64,000 nucleotides of DNA from Candidatus Avelusimicrobium intestinale. GTDB taxonomy: Bacteria; Elusimicrobiota; Elusimicrobia; Elusimicrobiales; Elusimicrobiaceae. Below are positions 43,312-52,172 of this stretch, piece after piece. The stretch covers positions 1 to 64,000 of the forward strand of contig CACWYV010000003.1 in the NCBI GenBank assembly GCA_902765225.1, in the 5' to 3' direction. A program made the translations under genes and the position numbers. Below the pieces are notes generated by a model that saw only the letters and a list, made by a program, of their open reading frames with translations, ran no database searches and was not told the origin of the DNA. The first letter of the stretch is position 1; each line of letters begins with the position of its first letter.

Positions 43312-45554
43312 AGTGGCTGCGCGGGCATGGTCCGTTGCTCGTGTTTATAGCGGGAGCCGTTGCCTGTATAGCAGGTGTTGCCCATGGACCTATTGAGGAA
43401 AATGTTTTGGCTTTAATACCCCAAAGTATTAAACAACAAGTGGAACTTTTTGGGCACTCTCCGCTAAGTCAAAAAATGATGGTCGTGGCACAAGCTCCGT
43501 CCGCTACCCAAGCTTTCCAAACCGCTCAACAAATACGCGAGCAACTCTTGCAAGAGCAATTGATTCGTCCGGTGGGTAATCCTGCTGCCGATTTTATACC
43601 ACAAGTATTGGACGTGTTGCCCACACTTTTTACCTCGCAGGACCAGCTAGTTGCAACCCGGAAATTGACTCCGCGCGCAGTAGCCAGTCAGTTTGACCGC
43701 TACCAAGAAGGATTATTCTCATTAGAGAGTATGTTTACTAAACAGCAAATGACGCAGGACCCGTTGTTCTTGACGGAAATTTTTTTTGATAAATGGAAAA
43801 AACTGGGCCAAGGGAATACGGAATACCAAGACGGTTTGCTGGCTTCTCCGGACGGAACGGTACAGGTGGGATTGTATGATTCTACGGCGGTCGTATCGGA
43901 TTTGACGGCGGCCCGGCGGTTGCAACGTTGGTTTACACAACAACAGCAACGGTTGCCGGCCGGTGTGCGGGTGTTTTTTATGGGCGGATTACGTTACACA
44001 CTTGAAAACATGTCGGTTATCAAGCGGGATTTGCTGCTGATTTCACTGGTGGGGTTGGCATTGTTGGGAAGTGTTTTCGGTCTTTTTTTCCGTAACCGGC
44101 GTGCCCTGCTGATTTATTTATTGCCAATAGGCATTCTGCCGCCGGCGGCGTTGGTGACGCAACTTGTGTTCGGCCGGATAAGTGGTATTACGTTAGGGTT
44201 TGGCAGTGTGGTGGCGGGTTTATCGGTAGATTACGCAATTTATGTGTATTTTGCGTGTCAAACTTCCTCGGTTGATTCGGCTAAAATGCATAGTCAAATC
44301 CGCAAACATTTGTGGTGTAATTTCTTAACTTCTGCCCTTTGTTTTGCGGCACTTTTTTTATCTTCGGTAGAGGTGTTTAAGCAGATAGCCGTTTTTGCAT
44401 TGGTGGCTTTATCGTTGGCGTTAGGAGTGGCACTAAAGGTATTCCCGGCTTATTTTCGCTCGCCCGTATCGGTTGCGCCGCGCGGGATAAAGATAAAACC
44501 GCTTTCGTGGCGTTCGGCGTGTAGTGTGAGTGTCCTGTTGGTAGTGTGGGGTATATGGGGAATTACGCATACATCCCTGCGTCAGGGGTTAGAGGCATTA
44601 AATTCCACTTCATCCGCTTTTGCACAAGATAAAAAGATAACGGATCAACTGTTTACGGCAGACAAACGGGCGTTGTTGTTTTCGTTAGGGAAAACAGCTG
44701 ATGAGGCGCTGGTACACAATGAGAATTTATCGGCTGTTCTGCCGGTTTCGTTGCCGGTGAGTGAACTGTTTGTATCCGCTAAAACCCGGGCCGAAAATCA
44801 AACGCGTTGGCAACAATTTTGGACGCCGGGGCGTATTCGCTCCGCCCGTCAATCGCTGCGGACGGAAGCCGTCCGTCACGGGTTGAATCCGGCTGCTTTT
44901 GAGTCGTTTTGGAAACGATTACAACAACCTCATTCTCCGACGGTAGATTTTACGGCTTGGTACAATCCGATATTGACTCTGACAGACGGTTCGTATGCGG
45001 TTATGAACATAGTGGAAGACACCCCTGTTTATCAAACGGTCGCGCAGCAGCACCCGGCCGTTTTCGTATCGGCCTCTCAGCTGCAACAAAAATTAGCACG
45101 CGGCGTGAAAGACGAGGCCGTACAGGTAGTCATTTGGGCGTTATTATTCAATGGGGTAGCTGTTTGGATGATTTTTAGAAATTTCAAAGAAGCTCTTCTT
45201 TGTTTTGTGCCTGTTATTTTAGGCGGATGTATTTTATTCGGTTGCTTGGCGTTTTTTGGAATAACCGTCAATATATTGGGACTGATTTTCTTGCCGCTTT
45301 TAGTAGGGTTGGGGATTGATTACGCTATTTTCCAACTCATGAAATACCGGGCCGCGCGCGAGCAATTGCACGAGGTATATCCTCCGCAAGCGTTATTGGC
45401 GGCGGGGTTGTCCACGTTGGCCGGTTTTGGGGTATTGGGGTTAGCGCGGCACAGCGTTCTGTTTATGATGGGAATATGTGCCCTCATCGGTATTGGGGGG
45501 GCGGTGGGGGTAGCGTTGTTTATCTTGCCGGCCTTCCGGGAGCGTGTTTTGTGA
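43308..45554 (+). CDS. MMPL/RND-family exporter, ApeM-like
   Basis: Inner-membrane transporter of 748 residues with two repeated halves. Each half has a large periplasmic loop and a transmembrane bundle, with helix signatures GLSVDYAIY in the first half and GLGIDYAIF in the second. These are the proton-relay motifs of the MMPL family. It would flip or export the finished polyene lipid. It is flanked by the LolA-like carrier and the lipoprotein, the same L-M-N order as in Escherichia coli ape clusters. It overlaps both neighbours by 4 bases. Confidence 0.88.
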   Translation: MKWLRGHGPLLVFIAGAVACIAGVAHGPIEENVLALIPQSIKQQVELFGHSPLSQKMMVVAQAPSATQAFQTAQQIREQLLQEQLIRPVGNPAADFIPQVLDVLPTLFTSQDQLVATRKLTPRAVASQFDRYQEGLFSLESMFTKQQMTQDPLFLTEIFFDKWKKLGQGNTEYQDGLLASPDGTVQVGLYDSTAVVSDLTAARRLQRWFTQQQQRLPAGVRVFFMGGLRYTLENMSVIKRDLLLISLVGLALLGSVFGLFFRNRRALLIYLLPIGILPPAALVTQLVFGRISGITLGFGSVVAGLSVDYAIYVYFACQTSSVDSAKMHSQIRKHLWCNFLTSALCFAALFLSSVEVFKQIAVFALVALSLALGVALKVFPAYFRSPVSVAPRGIKIKPLSWRSACSVSVLLVVWGIWGITHTSLRQGLEALNSTSSAFAQDKKITDQLFTADKRALLFSLGKTADEALVHNENLSAVLPVSLPVSELFVSAKTRAENQTRWQQFWTPGRIRSARQSLRTEAVRHGLNPAAFESFWKRLQQPHSPTVDFTAWYNPILTLTDGSYAVMNIVEDTPVYQTVAQQHPAVFVSASQLQQKLARGVKDEAVQVVIWALLFNGVAVWMIFRNFKEALLCFVPVILGGCILFGCLAFFGITVNILGLIFLPLLVGLGIDYAIFQLMKYRAAREQLHEVYPPQALLAAGLSTLAGFGVLGLARHSVLFMMGICALIGIGGAVGVALFILPAFRERVL

Positions 45555-45961
45555 AAAAATTAGCTATTTTATTGGCAATAGGGTGTGTGGGATGTTCGGC
45601 CACGTTGGTGCGCGTGCCGGCTGTCGGGCCGGGGCTGGATATGCAACAAGCGGTCCGGGCGGTGGGTGTAGACAATCCTTCCGGATTTTCTTTTACGTTG
45701 ATTAGCCAATACCAACAGGACCGGGCCCGGGTGGTGATCTTGGCGGAGCCGGCTTTTAAGTTGGTGGATATGACGGTTTATGCTACGCAGATACAAGTAC
45801 ATGAACAGGCACCGCATATTCCCACGCAGTGGGTGCGTCGGTGGGGAAAATTGGTACAGGCGCATTTTTTAACGGCGTGTCCGCCGCGGCAAATTACGTA
45901 CCGGGAGCAAGGTTCGTCCCATACATTGGAACTGGAAGTAACGGGGGGATTATGTTTTTAA
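45551..45961 (+). CDS. DUF3261-type lipoprotein, ApeN-like
   Basis: Small lipoprotein of 136 residues starting at GTG 45551, which overlaps the exporter stop. A Cys-containing lipobox region (LLAIGCVGCSA) ends the signal peptide near residue 12-15. The middle contains FKLVDMTVYATQ. It belongs by position and size to the DUF3261 lipoproteins that accompany MMPL exporters in polyene clusters. It probably helps place the product in the outer membrane. The assignment depends mostly on context. Confidence 0.7.
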   Translation: MKKLAILLAIGCVGCSATLVRVPAVGPGLDMQQAVRAVGVDNPSGFSFTLISQYQQDRARVVILAEPAFKLVDMTVYATQIQVHEQAPHIPTQWVRRWGKLVQAHFLTACPPRQITYREQGSSHTLELEVTGGLCF

Positions 45962-46308
45962 CGCAAGCTATAAAAACATGCTACCGACAACAAACTGCGA
46001 CGGGATTTCTGTATCATATCGGGACAGATTTCCCGGCTTTTCGGGGACACTTTGAGGGGCATCCGCTGTTGCCGGCCGTGTGTCAAGTTTCTTTTTGTGT
46101 GGACGGAGCCTGCCGTTTGCTGCAAAAACCGGTGGAATTGACGGGTGTGAAACGGGCAAAATTCTTGCGGCCTATTGTACCGGGTACGTTGGTGGAAATC
46201 CGTTTAAGCGTGCGGCCGGACGGTTGGTTAGCCGCGGAATTAGTGCAACCGCAACAGAATAAAAAATTCAGTCAATTGGTTTTACAGGTGACGGAGAAGA
46301 ATAAATGA
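45952..46308 (+). CDS. Hotdog-fold dehydratase, ApeI-like
   Basis: A 118-residue hotdog protein with the FabA/FabZ-type signature FRGHFEGHPLLPAVCQ near residue 25-40, where HF-G-P-LP-V-Q is conserved. GGGGGGA lies just before the ATG at 45952, which decides against a much longer frame that runs through the lipoprotein gene. It overlaps the lipoprotein by 10 bases and the thioesterase by 4. With the ApeP-like gene it makes the two dehydratases typical of the pathway. Confidence 0.78.
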   Translation: MFLTQAIKTCYRQQTATGFLYHIGTDFPAFRGHFEGHPLLPAVCQVSFCVDGACRLLQKPVELTGVKRAKFLRPIVPGTLVEIRLSVRPDGWLAAELVQPQQNKKFSQLVLQVTEKNK

Positions 46309-46775
46309 AAACATATACATACTTCAAACAAGAACCCGGCGATCCGCTACCACTTGAGAAATCTATTTTTCACACGGTACGGTTTCACGAAATAGATGCC
46401 ATGAAAATTGTTTGGCACGGGCATTATGTGGCTATGTGTGAAGACGCCCGCATGGCGTTGGGGGATTGCGTCGGTTTAGGATATGCCGATTTTTTTAAGC
46501 GGGGCATTTTGCTCCCGGTCCGACAGATGCATTTAGATTACTTGCTCCCGCTTACCCATGGAAATACATATGAGGTAAAAGCCCGGTTGTTTTATACACA
46601 AGCAGTGCGTTTGAATGTGGATTTTACAATTTTAGATGAGCATAAACAAATTATGACACGCGGTTACAGTGTTCAGTTATTGACGGATAAAAATCAACAA
46701 GTCTTGTTTGAACGTCCCGCTTTTTACGAAGAAATATGCCAAGCATGGAGAAAAGGCACGCTGAAGAAGCCTTAA
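46305..46775 (+). CDS. 4HBT-type acyl thioesterase, ApeK-like
   Basis: Hotdog thioesterase of 156 residues. The family motif VRFHEIDAMKIVWHGHYVAM holds the expected catalytic acidic residue and an Asn/His-type binding loop. In polyene clusters this enzyme is thought to release or edit acyl chains on the carrier protein. It starts with ATGA overlap and its end overlaps the glycosyltransferase gene by 40 bases. Confidence 0.83.
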   Translation: MKTYTYFKQEPGDPLPLEKSIFHTVRFHEIDAMKIVWHGHYVAMCEDARMALGDCVGLGYADFFKRGILLPVRQMHLDYLLPLTHGNTYEVKARLFYTQAVRLNVDFTILDEHKQIMTRGYSVQLLTDKNQQVLFERPAFYEEICQAWRKGTLKKP

Positions 46776-47908
46776 AATTTTTGGTCGTTATTCCGCATTA
46801 TAATCACGCGGCAACTTTGCGCGAGGTGGTACAACGTTGCCGGAAAATATGGCCCCATGTGCTGGTGGTAGATGACGGAAGTGCGCTTTCTCCGCAAGAA
46901 ACGCTGCGGGGATTGGATGTGGCTTGGGTACAACATCCGATCAACCGCGGAAAAGGATGTGCTATTTTAACGGCCGCTGCCTGGGCACAGGAACACGGTT
47001 TTACCCATATCATCACGTTAGATGCCGATGGTCAACACGATCCGGCGGAAATTCCACTTTTCGTGCAGCGGGCTCAGTGTGTTCCCGGTGCATTGGTTGT
47101 AGGCGTGCGGAAATTTGATGCTTCCGTGCCTTTCGGTTCCCGGTTTGGGCGCAAGTTCGGCAATTTCTGGGTACATGTGCAAACGGGAAAAGCCGTGCAG
47201 GATATTCAAAGCGGATACAGGTGCTATCCGGTGGGAATGTTGCAGGTGTTGCCAACGTGGAGTAAACGTTACGCTTTTGAAGTAGAAATTGTTGTGCGTG
47301 CTTTGTGGGCCGGTTTTGCGGTGGAAGAAGTAGATATATCGGTTACATACGGTCCGGATCGGATTTCCCATTTTAGTCCGTGGAAGGATAATTTCCGTTT
47401 AACGGTGCTTAACACATATTTAACGGTGCGTTCTATGTTGCCGCTGGCACACCGGCAATATCAGCAAACCCCGCAAGGACCGGTCCGACAAAGTTATTTT
47501 GTTACTCTTCGGGAAAACTTGACGGCTCCGGGTAGTGTGGTGCGTAATGCGCTTTCTGCCGCGTGGGGGATTTTTTGCGGGTCTATTGCTTTTCCGGGGT
47601 TGCGTCAAGTATGGTTATTTTGGGGGGCCGGTTGGTGGAATTTGAACCGGCTTGTATGTGTCGGTTTTGAAAAATTGTGTGTAGGTCCTTTTGTGCCGGC
47701 AATTTGTATAGAAGTAGGGTATTTTTTGCGTCACGGATATTGGCTGACGGAATTTAACACGACGACCTTGGGCCGTCAAGTCATGCAGCGGGTGTGGGAA
47801 TGGCTTTTGGGTTCGTTGGTGGTAGCACCGGTGTTGGCGGCAGTCACGTTTTGTGTAGTAGCGACGGTAGGGTGGGCGTTACGCAGGGGGTTACATGAAC
47901 ACGCTTGA
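46736..47908 (+). CDS. Family 2 glycosyltransferase with C-terminal DUF2062-like membrane domain
   Basis: GT-A enzyme of 390 residues. The VVIPHYNHAATL start, VVDDGS, NRGKG and LDADGQHDP (metal-binding DxD) are typical of dolichol-phosphate mannosyltransferase-like GT2 enzymes. Residues about 260-375 hold two to three hydrophobic segments with DUF2062-like sequence (GIFCGSIAFPGLRQVW). In Escherichia coli the related ApeJ fuses a glycosyltransferase to an acyltransferase. Here the two activities are adjacent but separate genes. The start at 46736 lies inside the thioesterase gene, and ATG 46745 is also possible. Confidence 0.82.
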   Translation: MPSMEKRHAEEALKFLVVIPHYNHAATLREVVQRCRKIWPHVLVVDDGSALSPQETLRGLDVAWVQHPINRGKGCAILTAAAWAQEHGFTHIITLDADGQHDPAEIPLFVQRAQCVPGALVVGVRKFDASVPFGSRFGRKFGNFWVHVQTGKAVQDIQSGYRCYPVGMLQVLPTWSKRYAFEVEIVVRALWAGFAVEEVDISVTYGPDRISHFSPWKDNFRLTVLNTYLTVRSMLPLAHRQYQQTPQGPVRQSYFVTLRENLTAPGSVVRNALSAAWGIFCGSIAFPGLRQVWLFWGAGWWNLNRLVCVGFEKLCVGPFVPAICIEVGYFLRHGYWLTEFNTTTLGRQVMQRVWEWLLGSLVVAPVLAAVTFCVVATVGWALRRGLHEHA

Positions 47909-48842
47909 GGAAACAACCGGCCGGAGTTTGGCTTCCCGTTTTAAACATCGGTTTATCTATGCACTCATTGCCTTGGGCGGTCGTCAAGCGGCGTATGGAT
48001 TTCTGTATCCGTTGGTGGGGATTTATTGCTTATATCGGTCGGTACGGGAAAAATCCCGGGCATATATTGAGCGGCGTTTTTCTCCCAAAACCAAAAGCGA
48101 ATTTTGGAAACATACGTTTCGGCTGAATGTAATGTTTGGAAAAACGTTGGTAGATCGGGCTGCGTTGGGTATTTTAGGAAAATCGGTGTTTATGACCGAT
48201 GAGCCTGCGCGCCGCACTTGTGAAAAACTAATTAAGCAAGGCAAGGGCGTCCTTATGTTGACGGCGCATGTAGGATGTTGGCAGAGTGCGGTCAATTGTA
48301 TGGAGTTTTTGCACACGCCTATGCATGTGTTATACTACCGCAATCCGCGCGATAACGATAAAACCGTGGCCGAACACCGGGGAAAACAGGCCCCTTTCAC
48401 TTTTATTAACCCCGCCGGGCCGTTGGGAGGGGTGCCGGAAATGATGAGTGCTTTGCAGCGCGGAGAAATCGTTTGTGCCATGGCAGACCGTGTTTTTGGA
48501 GATCCTAAAAATTCCGTGGAAGTACAATTTTTAGGGGGCACGGTACGGGTTCCGTACAGTTTTTATCGCTTGGCTGCGGTAACGGGGGCTCCGGTGGTGG
48601 TAGCCTTCTTCCCGTGGGAAGGGCGCGGGAAGTTATCCGCGTGGGTATGCCCGCCTATATACGTAGAGGACCAGGGGGCCGGGAAAGCGGGGTATCAACC
48701 GTATGCCCAACAATTTATAGACGCCCTCACACAATTTTGTATAAAATATCCGTATCAGTTTTTTAATTATTTTGATTGGTGGAAACAACATGCAACAACA
48801 GACGATAGAGGAAGTAAAACAACTAATCGCCGAGAACATTGA
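47895..48842 (+). CDS. LpxL/HtrB-like lysophospholipid acyltransferase
   Basis: Membrane-associated acyltransferase of 315 residues related to lipid A late acyltransferases. The motif normally HxxxxE/D reads HVGCWQ (H at about 124), so Gln replaces the expected acidic residue. Downstream, ADRVFGDPKN and VPYSFYRLAAVTGAPVV resemble the family's later motifs. It corresponds to the acyltransferase half of ApeJ and follows the glycosyltransferase with a 14-base overlap. If active, it would acylate the glycosylated or lipid-anchored product. Confidence 0.8.
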   Translation: MNTLEETTGRSLASRFKHRFIYALIALGGRQAAYGFLYPLVGIYCLYRSVREKSRAYIERRFSPKTKSEFWKHTFRLNVMFGKTLVDRAALGILGKSVFMTDEPARRTCEKLIKQGKGVLMLTAHVGCWQSAVNCMEFLHTPMHVLYYRNPRDNDKTVAEHRGKQAPFTFINPAGPLGGVPEMMSALQRGEIVCAMADRVFGDPKNSVEVQFLGGTVRVPYSFYRLAAVTGAPVVVAFFPWEGRGKLSAWVCPPIYVEDQGAGKAGYQPYAQQFIDALTQFCIKYPYQFFNYFDWWKQHATTDDRGSKTTNRREH

Positions 48843-49053
48843 CCTCGGCGGGAATGATATTTCGGCTTTTGGGGCCGATGCGGCTATTTTTGGCGACAGC
48901 GGTTTGTGCCTGGATAGTTTGGACGCGGTAGAACTCATCATGGTACTGCAAAAAAAATACGGTATTTTGATTGAAAATATGCAACAAGGCCGCGAAATCC
49001 TCAAGACATTGGGCTCATTAGCCGATTATATTGAAAAAAATCGTAAAAAATGA
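48790..49053 (+). CDS. Acyl carrier protein (second of two in the cluster)
   Basis: An 87-residue carrier with phosphopantetheine site CLDSLDAVEL. The ATG at 48790 lies inside the acyltransferase gene (53-base overlap). A TTG further upstream is less likely. It is only weakly similar to the first carrier, so the two may serve different steps or partners. It ends in ATGA overlap with the next ketosynthase. Confidence 0.87.
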   Translation: MQQQTIEEVKQLIAENIDLGGNDISAFGADAAIFGDSGLCLDSLDAVELIMVLQKKYGILIENMQQGREILKTLGSLADYIEKNRKK

Positions 49054-50252
49054 CCTCTTCGCAAAAAGTATCGGTAGCCGGGATGGGATGTATCTGTGCG
49101 TGTGGGCACACGCCCGAATCGGCTTTTGAGGGTGCCCTGCGGGGGGAAGCCTATTTTGCGTTTCCGGTAAACCGGGTGGAAAGCACCTATACGTCTAAAT
49201 TTCCGGTATTTATGGTGCCCCCGGACATATGTGCCGCCAAACCGGCCGATATGACCTTCAGCCAATTCTTTTTCATAGAGGCCGCTAAACAGGCTTTTGA
49301 ACAGGCCGGGATCTCTCCCCGGCAATTATCCTCTAAACGGGTGGGTGTCGTAGTGGGTTCGTCTGTGCACCCTTCTTTTCATTGTTTTGAAATCTACAAG
49401 CGTTGGAAGCATCATACACTGACGGCACAAGATGTGACCGGACTCAAAAATTATTTAGCCACGCCGCTTGCTCCGTGGGTTAGCCGTTTTTTCGGTTTTA
49501 AGGGACCTGTCCAAACCGTGGTGACAGCTTGTGCCAGCGGAACGGATGCCATCGGAATGGCCAAGAATTGGATTGAAACCGGTTTGTGTGATGCTGTATT
49601 ATGTGGGGGAACGGATGAAATCAGCGAGAGTCCGTACGACGGTTTTATCCGGCTGTTGGTTTCTACCCCGCAGAAATGCCGCCCGTTTTCTAAAGACCGT
49701 ACCGGTATCAATATCGGGGAAGGGGCTGCCGCACTTTTGTTGGTTAATGCGGATACGGCCCGGGAATTTCATCTTCCCTGCCACGGTTATGTGTTAGGGT
49801 ATGGAAATGCGTGTGACGGTTTTCATCCCACTGCGCCCGATCCGCAAGGAACGGGACTGCAACAAGCCTTAACTTTTGCGCTGCGGGATGCGAATGTGCA
49901 ACCGCAGGACTTAGCCTTTGTTAACGCACATGGTACGGCCAGCCAGGCCAACGATAGCGCCGAAGCGGTTGCCTTTCGTGCGGTTATTCCAGATGTGGCA
50001 GTATGGGGGTCTAAAGGCGTTACGGGGCATACGCTCGGAGCCGCCGGAGCGGTGGAAGCGGTGTTATCGTTACAGGCGTTGAACAAGTGTATTTTACCGG
50101 CGACGGTTGGGTTTACTATGGCAGATGAGAAACTAGGACTAACCCCTACCATGCAAACGGTGCCGATTGCAAAGCGGGTAGCTGTTTCGGATTCACTGGC
50201 GTTTGGCGGGTGTAATGCGGCTATTGTGTTGGAGGCATGTGATGCTGCCTAA
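49050..50252 (+). CDS. Beta-ketoacyl synthase, ApeO-like
   Basis: Condensing enzyme of 400 residues with active-site Cys C161 in TACASGTD and the His residues in NAHGTAS and GVTGHTLGAAGA. The next gene encodes a shorter ketosynthase-like protein without this Cys. That is the arrangement of the ApeO/ApeC heterodimer, which does the iterative extension in known aryl polyene systems. It overlaps both neighbours. Confidence 0.87.
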   Translation: MTSSQKVSVAGMGCICACGHTPESAFEGALRGEAYFAFPVNRVESTYTSKFPVFMVPPDICAAKPADMTFSQFFFIEAAKQAFEQAGISPRQLSSKRVGVVVGSSVHPSFHCFEIYKRWKHHTLTAQDVTGLKNYLATPLAPWVSRFFGFKGPVQTVVTACASGTDAIGMAKNWIETGLCDAVLCGGTDEISESPYDGFIRLLVSTPQKCRPFSKDRTGINIGEGAAALLLVNADTAREFHLPCHGYVLGYGNACDGFHPTAPDPQGTGLQQALTFALRDANVQPQDLAFVNAHGTASQANDSAEAVAFRAVIPDVAVWGSKGVTGHTLGAAGAVEAVLSLQALNKCILPATVGFTMADEKLGLTPTMQTVPIAKRVAVSDSLAFGGCNAAIVLEACDAA

Positions 50253-51036
50253 ACTATACGTGAACGGATGGTCTTGTTTGGTGGGCGATTGCTCCGCGGA
50301 GAATTTTGCATCTTTTATGGATGTGCGCAAACTGCGCCGCGCGGAAACCGTTTCTAAAAATGTGCTTCTGTGTGCGTTTCGTGCGTTGGAACAGGCCGGA
50401 GAGAAAAGACAGGAAAAATCAGGTTGGGGAATTAGTTTGGCGATGGGCGCAGGGGCGTTGGGCAGTACGTTAAAATTTATGGATAGCATTATTGAGGACG
50501 GAGATGAGTTATCTTCCCCTACTGCGTTTGCCAGTTCGGTGCATAATTCCACGGCTTTATTGCTTTCGTTGTTTTTACATATTCACGGGCCGTGCGTGGT
50601 GACGGGACAGTTGGATTCTTCTTTTGCGGGCGCTTTATTAACGGCGCAACAATTTTTAGCCAAAGATATGTGCCGTCAAGTGTTGGTAGCAATTACGGAA
50701 GACGTAAATCCGTTACTTATGGAACAGGTACAACGGGATCCACATGTGTTTGACCCATTTATGTATCAGCCCTCGTGTCCGCCCCAGCGTGTAGCCGGAG
50801 TGTTTGCCGTCAGTGCGGTCCCTACAGAGGCGACCCGGTTTGTGTTGGATGATTTTCAACTTTCCGCAACTGCGGACGTAGCATCTTGCACAGAACCGCA
50901 AGTGTCTGTCTGTTCCTGCGCCCATACGGTGTTGGCATTAAAACAACAATTGGAAACCCAGGCTCCTTTTGTGTTTCACGAACAATTTGCAGGATCGGTT
51001 TTTGATTGTAAGGGGGAACCGTATGTTCGGCCGTAA
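50242..51036 (+). CDS. Ketosynthase-like chain length factor, ApeC-like
   Basis: A 264-residue protein resembling the N-terminal half of a ketosynthase. The thiolase-like core stretches SLAMGAGALGSTLKFMD and PTAFASSVHNSTALL are present, but there is no nucleophilic Cys in a CxxG-type motif and no later His motifs. Such proteins pair with a full ketosynthase (ApeO) and shape chain length. The ATG at 50242 has GGAGG 6 bases upstream, inside the end of the ketosynthase gene. It follows directly and is likely translated with its partner. Confidence 0.8.
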   Translation: MLPKLYVNGWSCLVGDCSAENFASFMDVRKLRRAETVSKNVLLCAFRALEQAGEKRQEKSGWGISLAMGAGALGSTLKFMDSIIEDGDELSSPTAFASSVHNSTALLLSLFLHIHGPCVVTGQLDSSFAGALLTAQQFLAKDMCRQVLVAITEDVNPLLMEQVQRDPHVFDPFMYQPSCPPQRVAGVFAVSAVPTEATRFVLDDFQLSATADVASCTEPQVSVCSCAHTVLALKQQLETQAPFVFHEQFAGSVFDCKGEPYVRP

Positions 51037-52156
51037 ACAGGTAGCGTGGATAGTGGCGGACATCCTCCGCGCGGAGTTAGTTAAACAACGCCGCGACACG
51101 TTTGCCTTTTTTGATGATTCTGCCGCCTGGGACGCAACCTCTGTTCCGGCTCCGGTCATAAGCCGCGCTGCCCAACAGGTGGGGCAATTTTTTGGAGTTT
51201 CTTTATCGGAAAATGATGATAAAGCTGCCTGGATAGAACAAGCCACACGCGCCTACCAAAAAAATCGGGCCATTTATCTTTCCACTTCCGGAAGTACCGG
51301 CGTCCCCAAGTTGTGTTTACATACACAGGCCATGATGGAAATAGAAGCGCGAAGCGTGGGTTCGCATTTTCAACAGGCCAAACGTTTGATTACCCTTACG
51401 CCGCGGCAACATCTCTATGGTCTTTCGTTTGCTGTTTTCTTTCCGTTTGTCTATCATACGGTTACACTCCCGTTGCCACCGTTACCGGTACAGCCGTGGG
51501 CTTCGTTGTTACGGGCGGGAGATGTGCTGGCGGGATTTCCGCTTTTTTGGGAGTATTTTTTAAAAGCCGGTAATACATTCCCGCCCGGTGTAACGGCTGT
51601 TACGGCCACGGCTCCTTGCCCGAAAGGATTGTTTGCCCGGTTGAGACAGGCCGGAGCCGAACGGGTGGTAGAATTGTACGGGGCCAGTGAAACGGGAGGA
51701 ATCGGGGTGCGCTACAATGAAGAAGATCCCTTCCAAATCAATGATTTTTGGGAAGTATCTTTGGAAAAATCGGTCCCCCTGATTCGTCGTCAGGGTCCGG
51801 GGGGTTGGGTTCCCTTTCCCGATGAGGTACAGTTCGTACCGCCACGGGGGATTTTCCCGCTGAAACGTACGGATGCTGTGGTACAAGTGGCCGGGGTCAA
51901 TGTATCGCTCAAAGCCGTTGAGAACGTTCTGCGGCAACATCCGGCAGTAAAAGATTGTCGCGTACGGCTCATGCGTCCCGAAGAAGGAAAGCGGCTCAAG
52001 GCTTTTATCGTGTCGCACCGACAAGACGCTGAAAAAGATTTACCCGATATTCGTTGTTACCTGACGAAACACTTGTCTTCGCACGAACTTCCCCGTTCGT
52101 TTACGTTTGGCGAACAATTACCCCTAAACACACTGGGAAAAGACAGCGATTGGTAA
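51023..52156 (+). CDS. AMP-dependent acyl/aryl ligase, ApeH-like
   Basis: Adenylate-forming enzyme of 377 residues, smaller than usual CoA ligases. The P-loop-like motif STSGSTGVPKL is near residue 95-105, LYGASETGGI near 215-225, and the late LNTLGK motif carries the catalytic Lys. In known clusters ApeH activates the aromatic starter acid and loads it on an ACP. AAGGGGGAACC precedes the ATG at 51023. It is the last gene of the run, facing the convergent TSCPD gene. Confidence 0.85.
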   Translation: MFGRKQVAWIVADILRAELVKQRRDTFAFFDDSAAWDATSVPAPVISRAAQQVGQFFGVSLSENDDKAAWIEQATRAYQKNRAIYLSTSGSTGVPKLCLHTQAMMEIEARSVGSHFQQAKRLITLTPRQHLYGLSFAVFFPFVYHTVTLPLPPLPVQPWASLLRAGDVLAGFPLFWEYFLKAGNTFPPGVTAVTATAPCPKGLFARLRQAGAERVVELYGASETGGIGVRYNEEDPFQINDFWEVSLEKSVPLIRRQGPGGWVPFPDEVQFVPPRGIFPLKRTDAVVQVAGVNVSLKAVENVLRQHPAVKDCRVRLMRPEEGKRLKAFIVSHRQDAEKDLPDIRCYLTKHLSSHELPRSFTFGEQLPLNTLGKDSDW

Positions 52157-52172
52157 ACAGGTGGGAAAGCGG

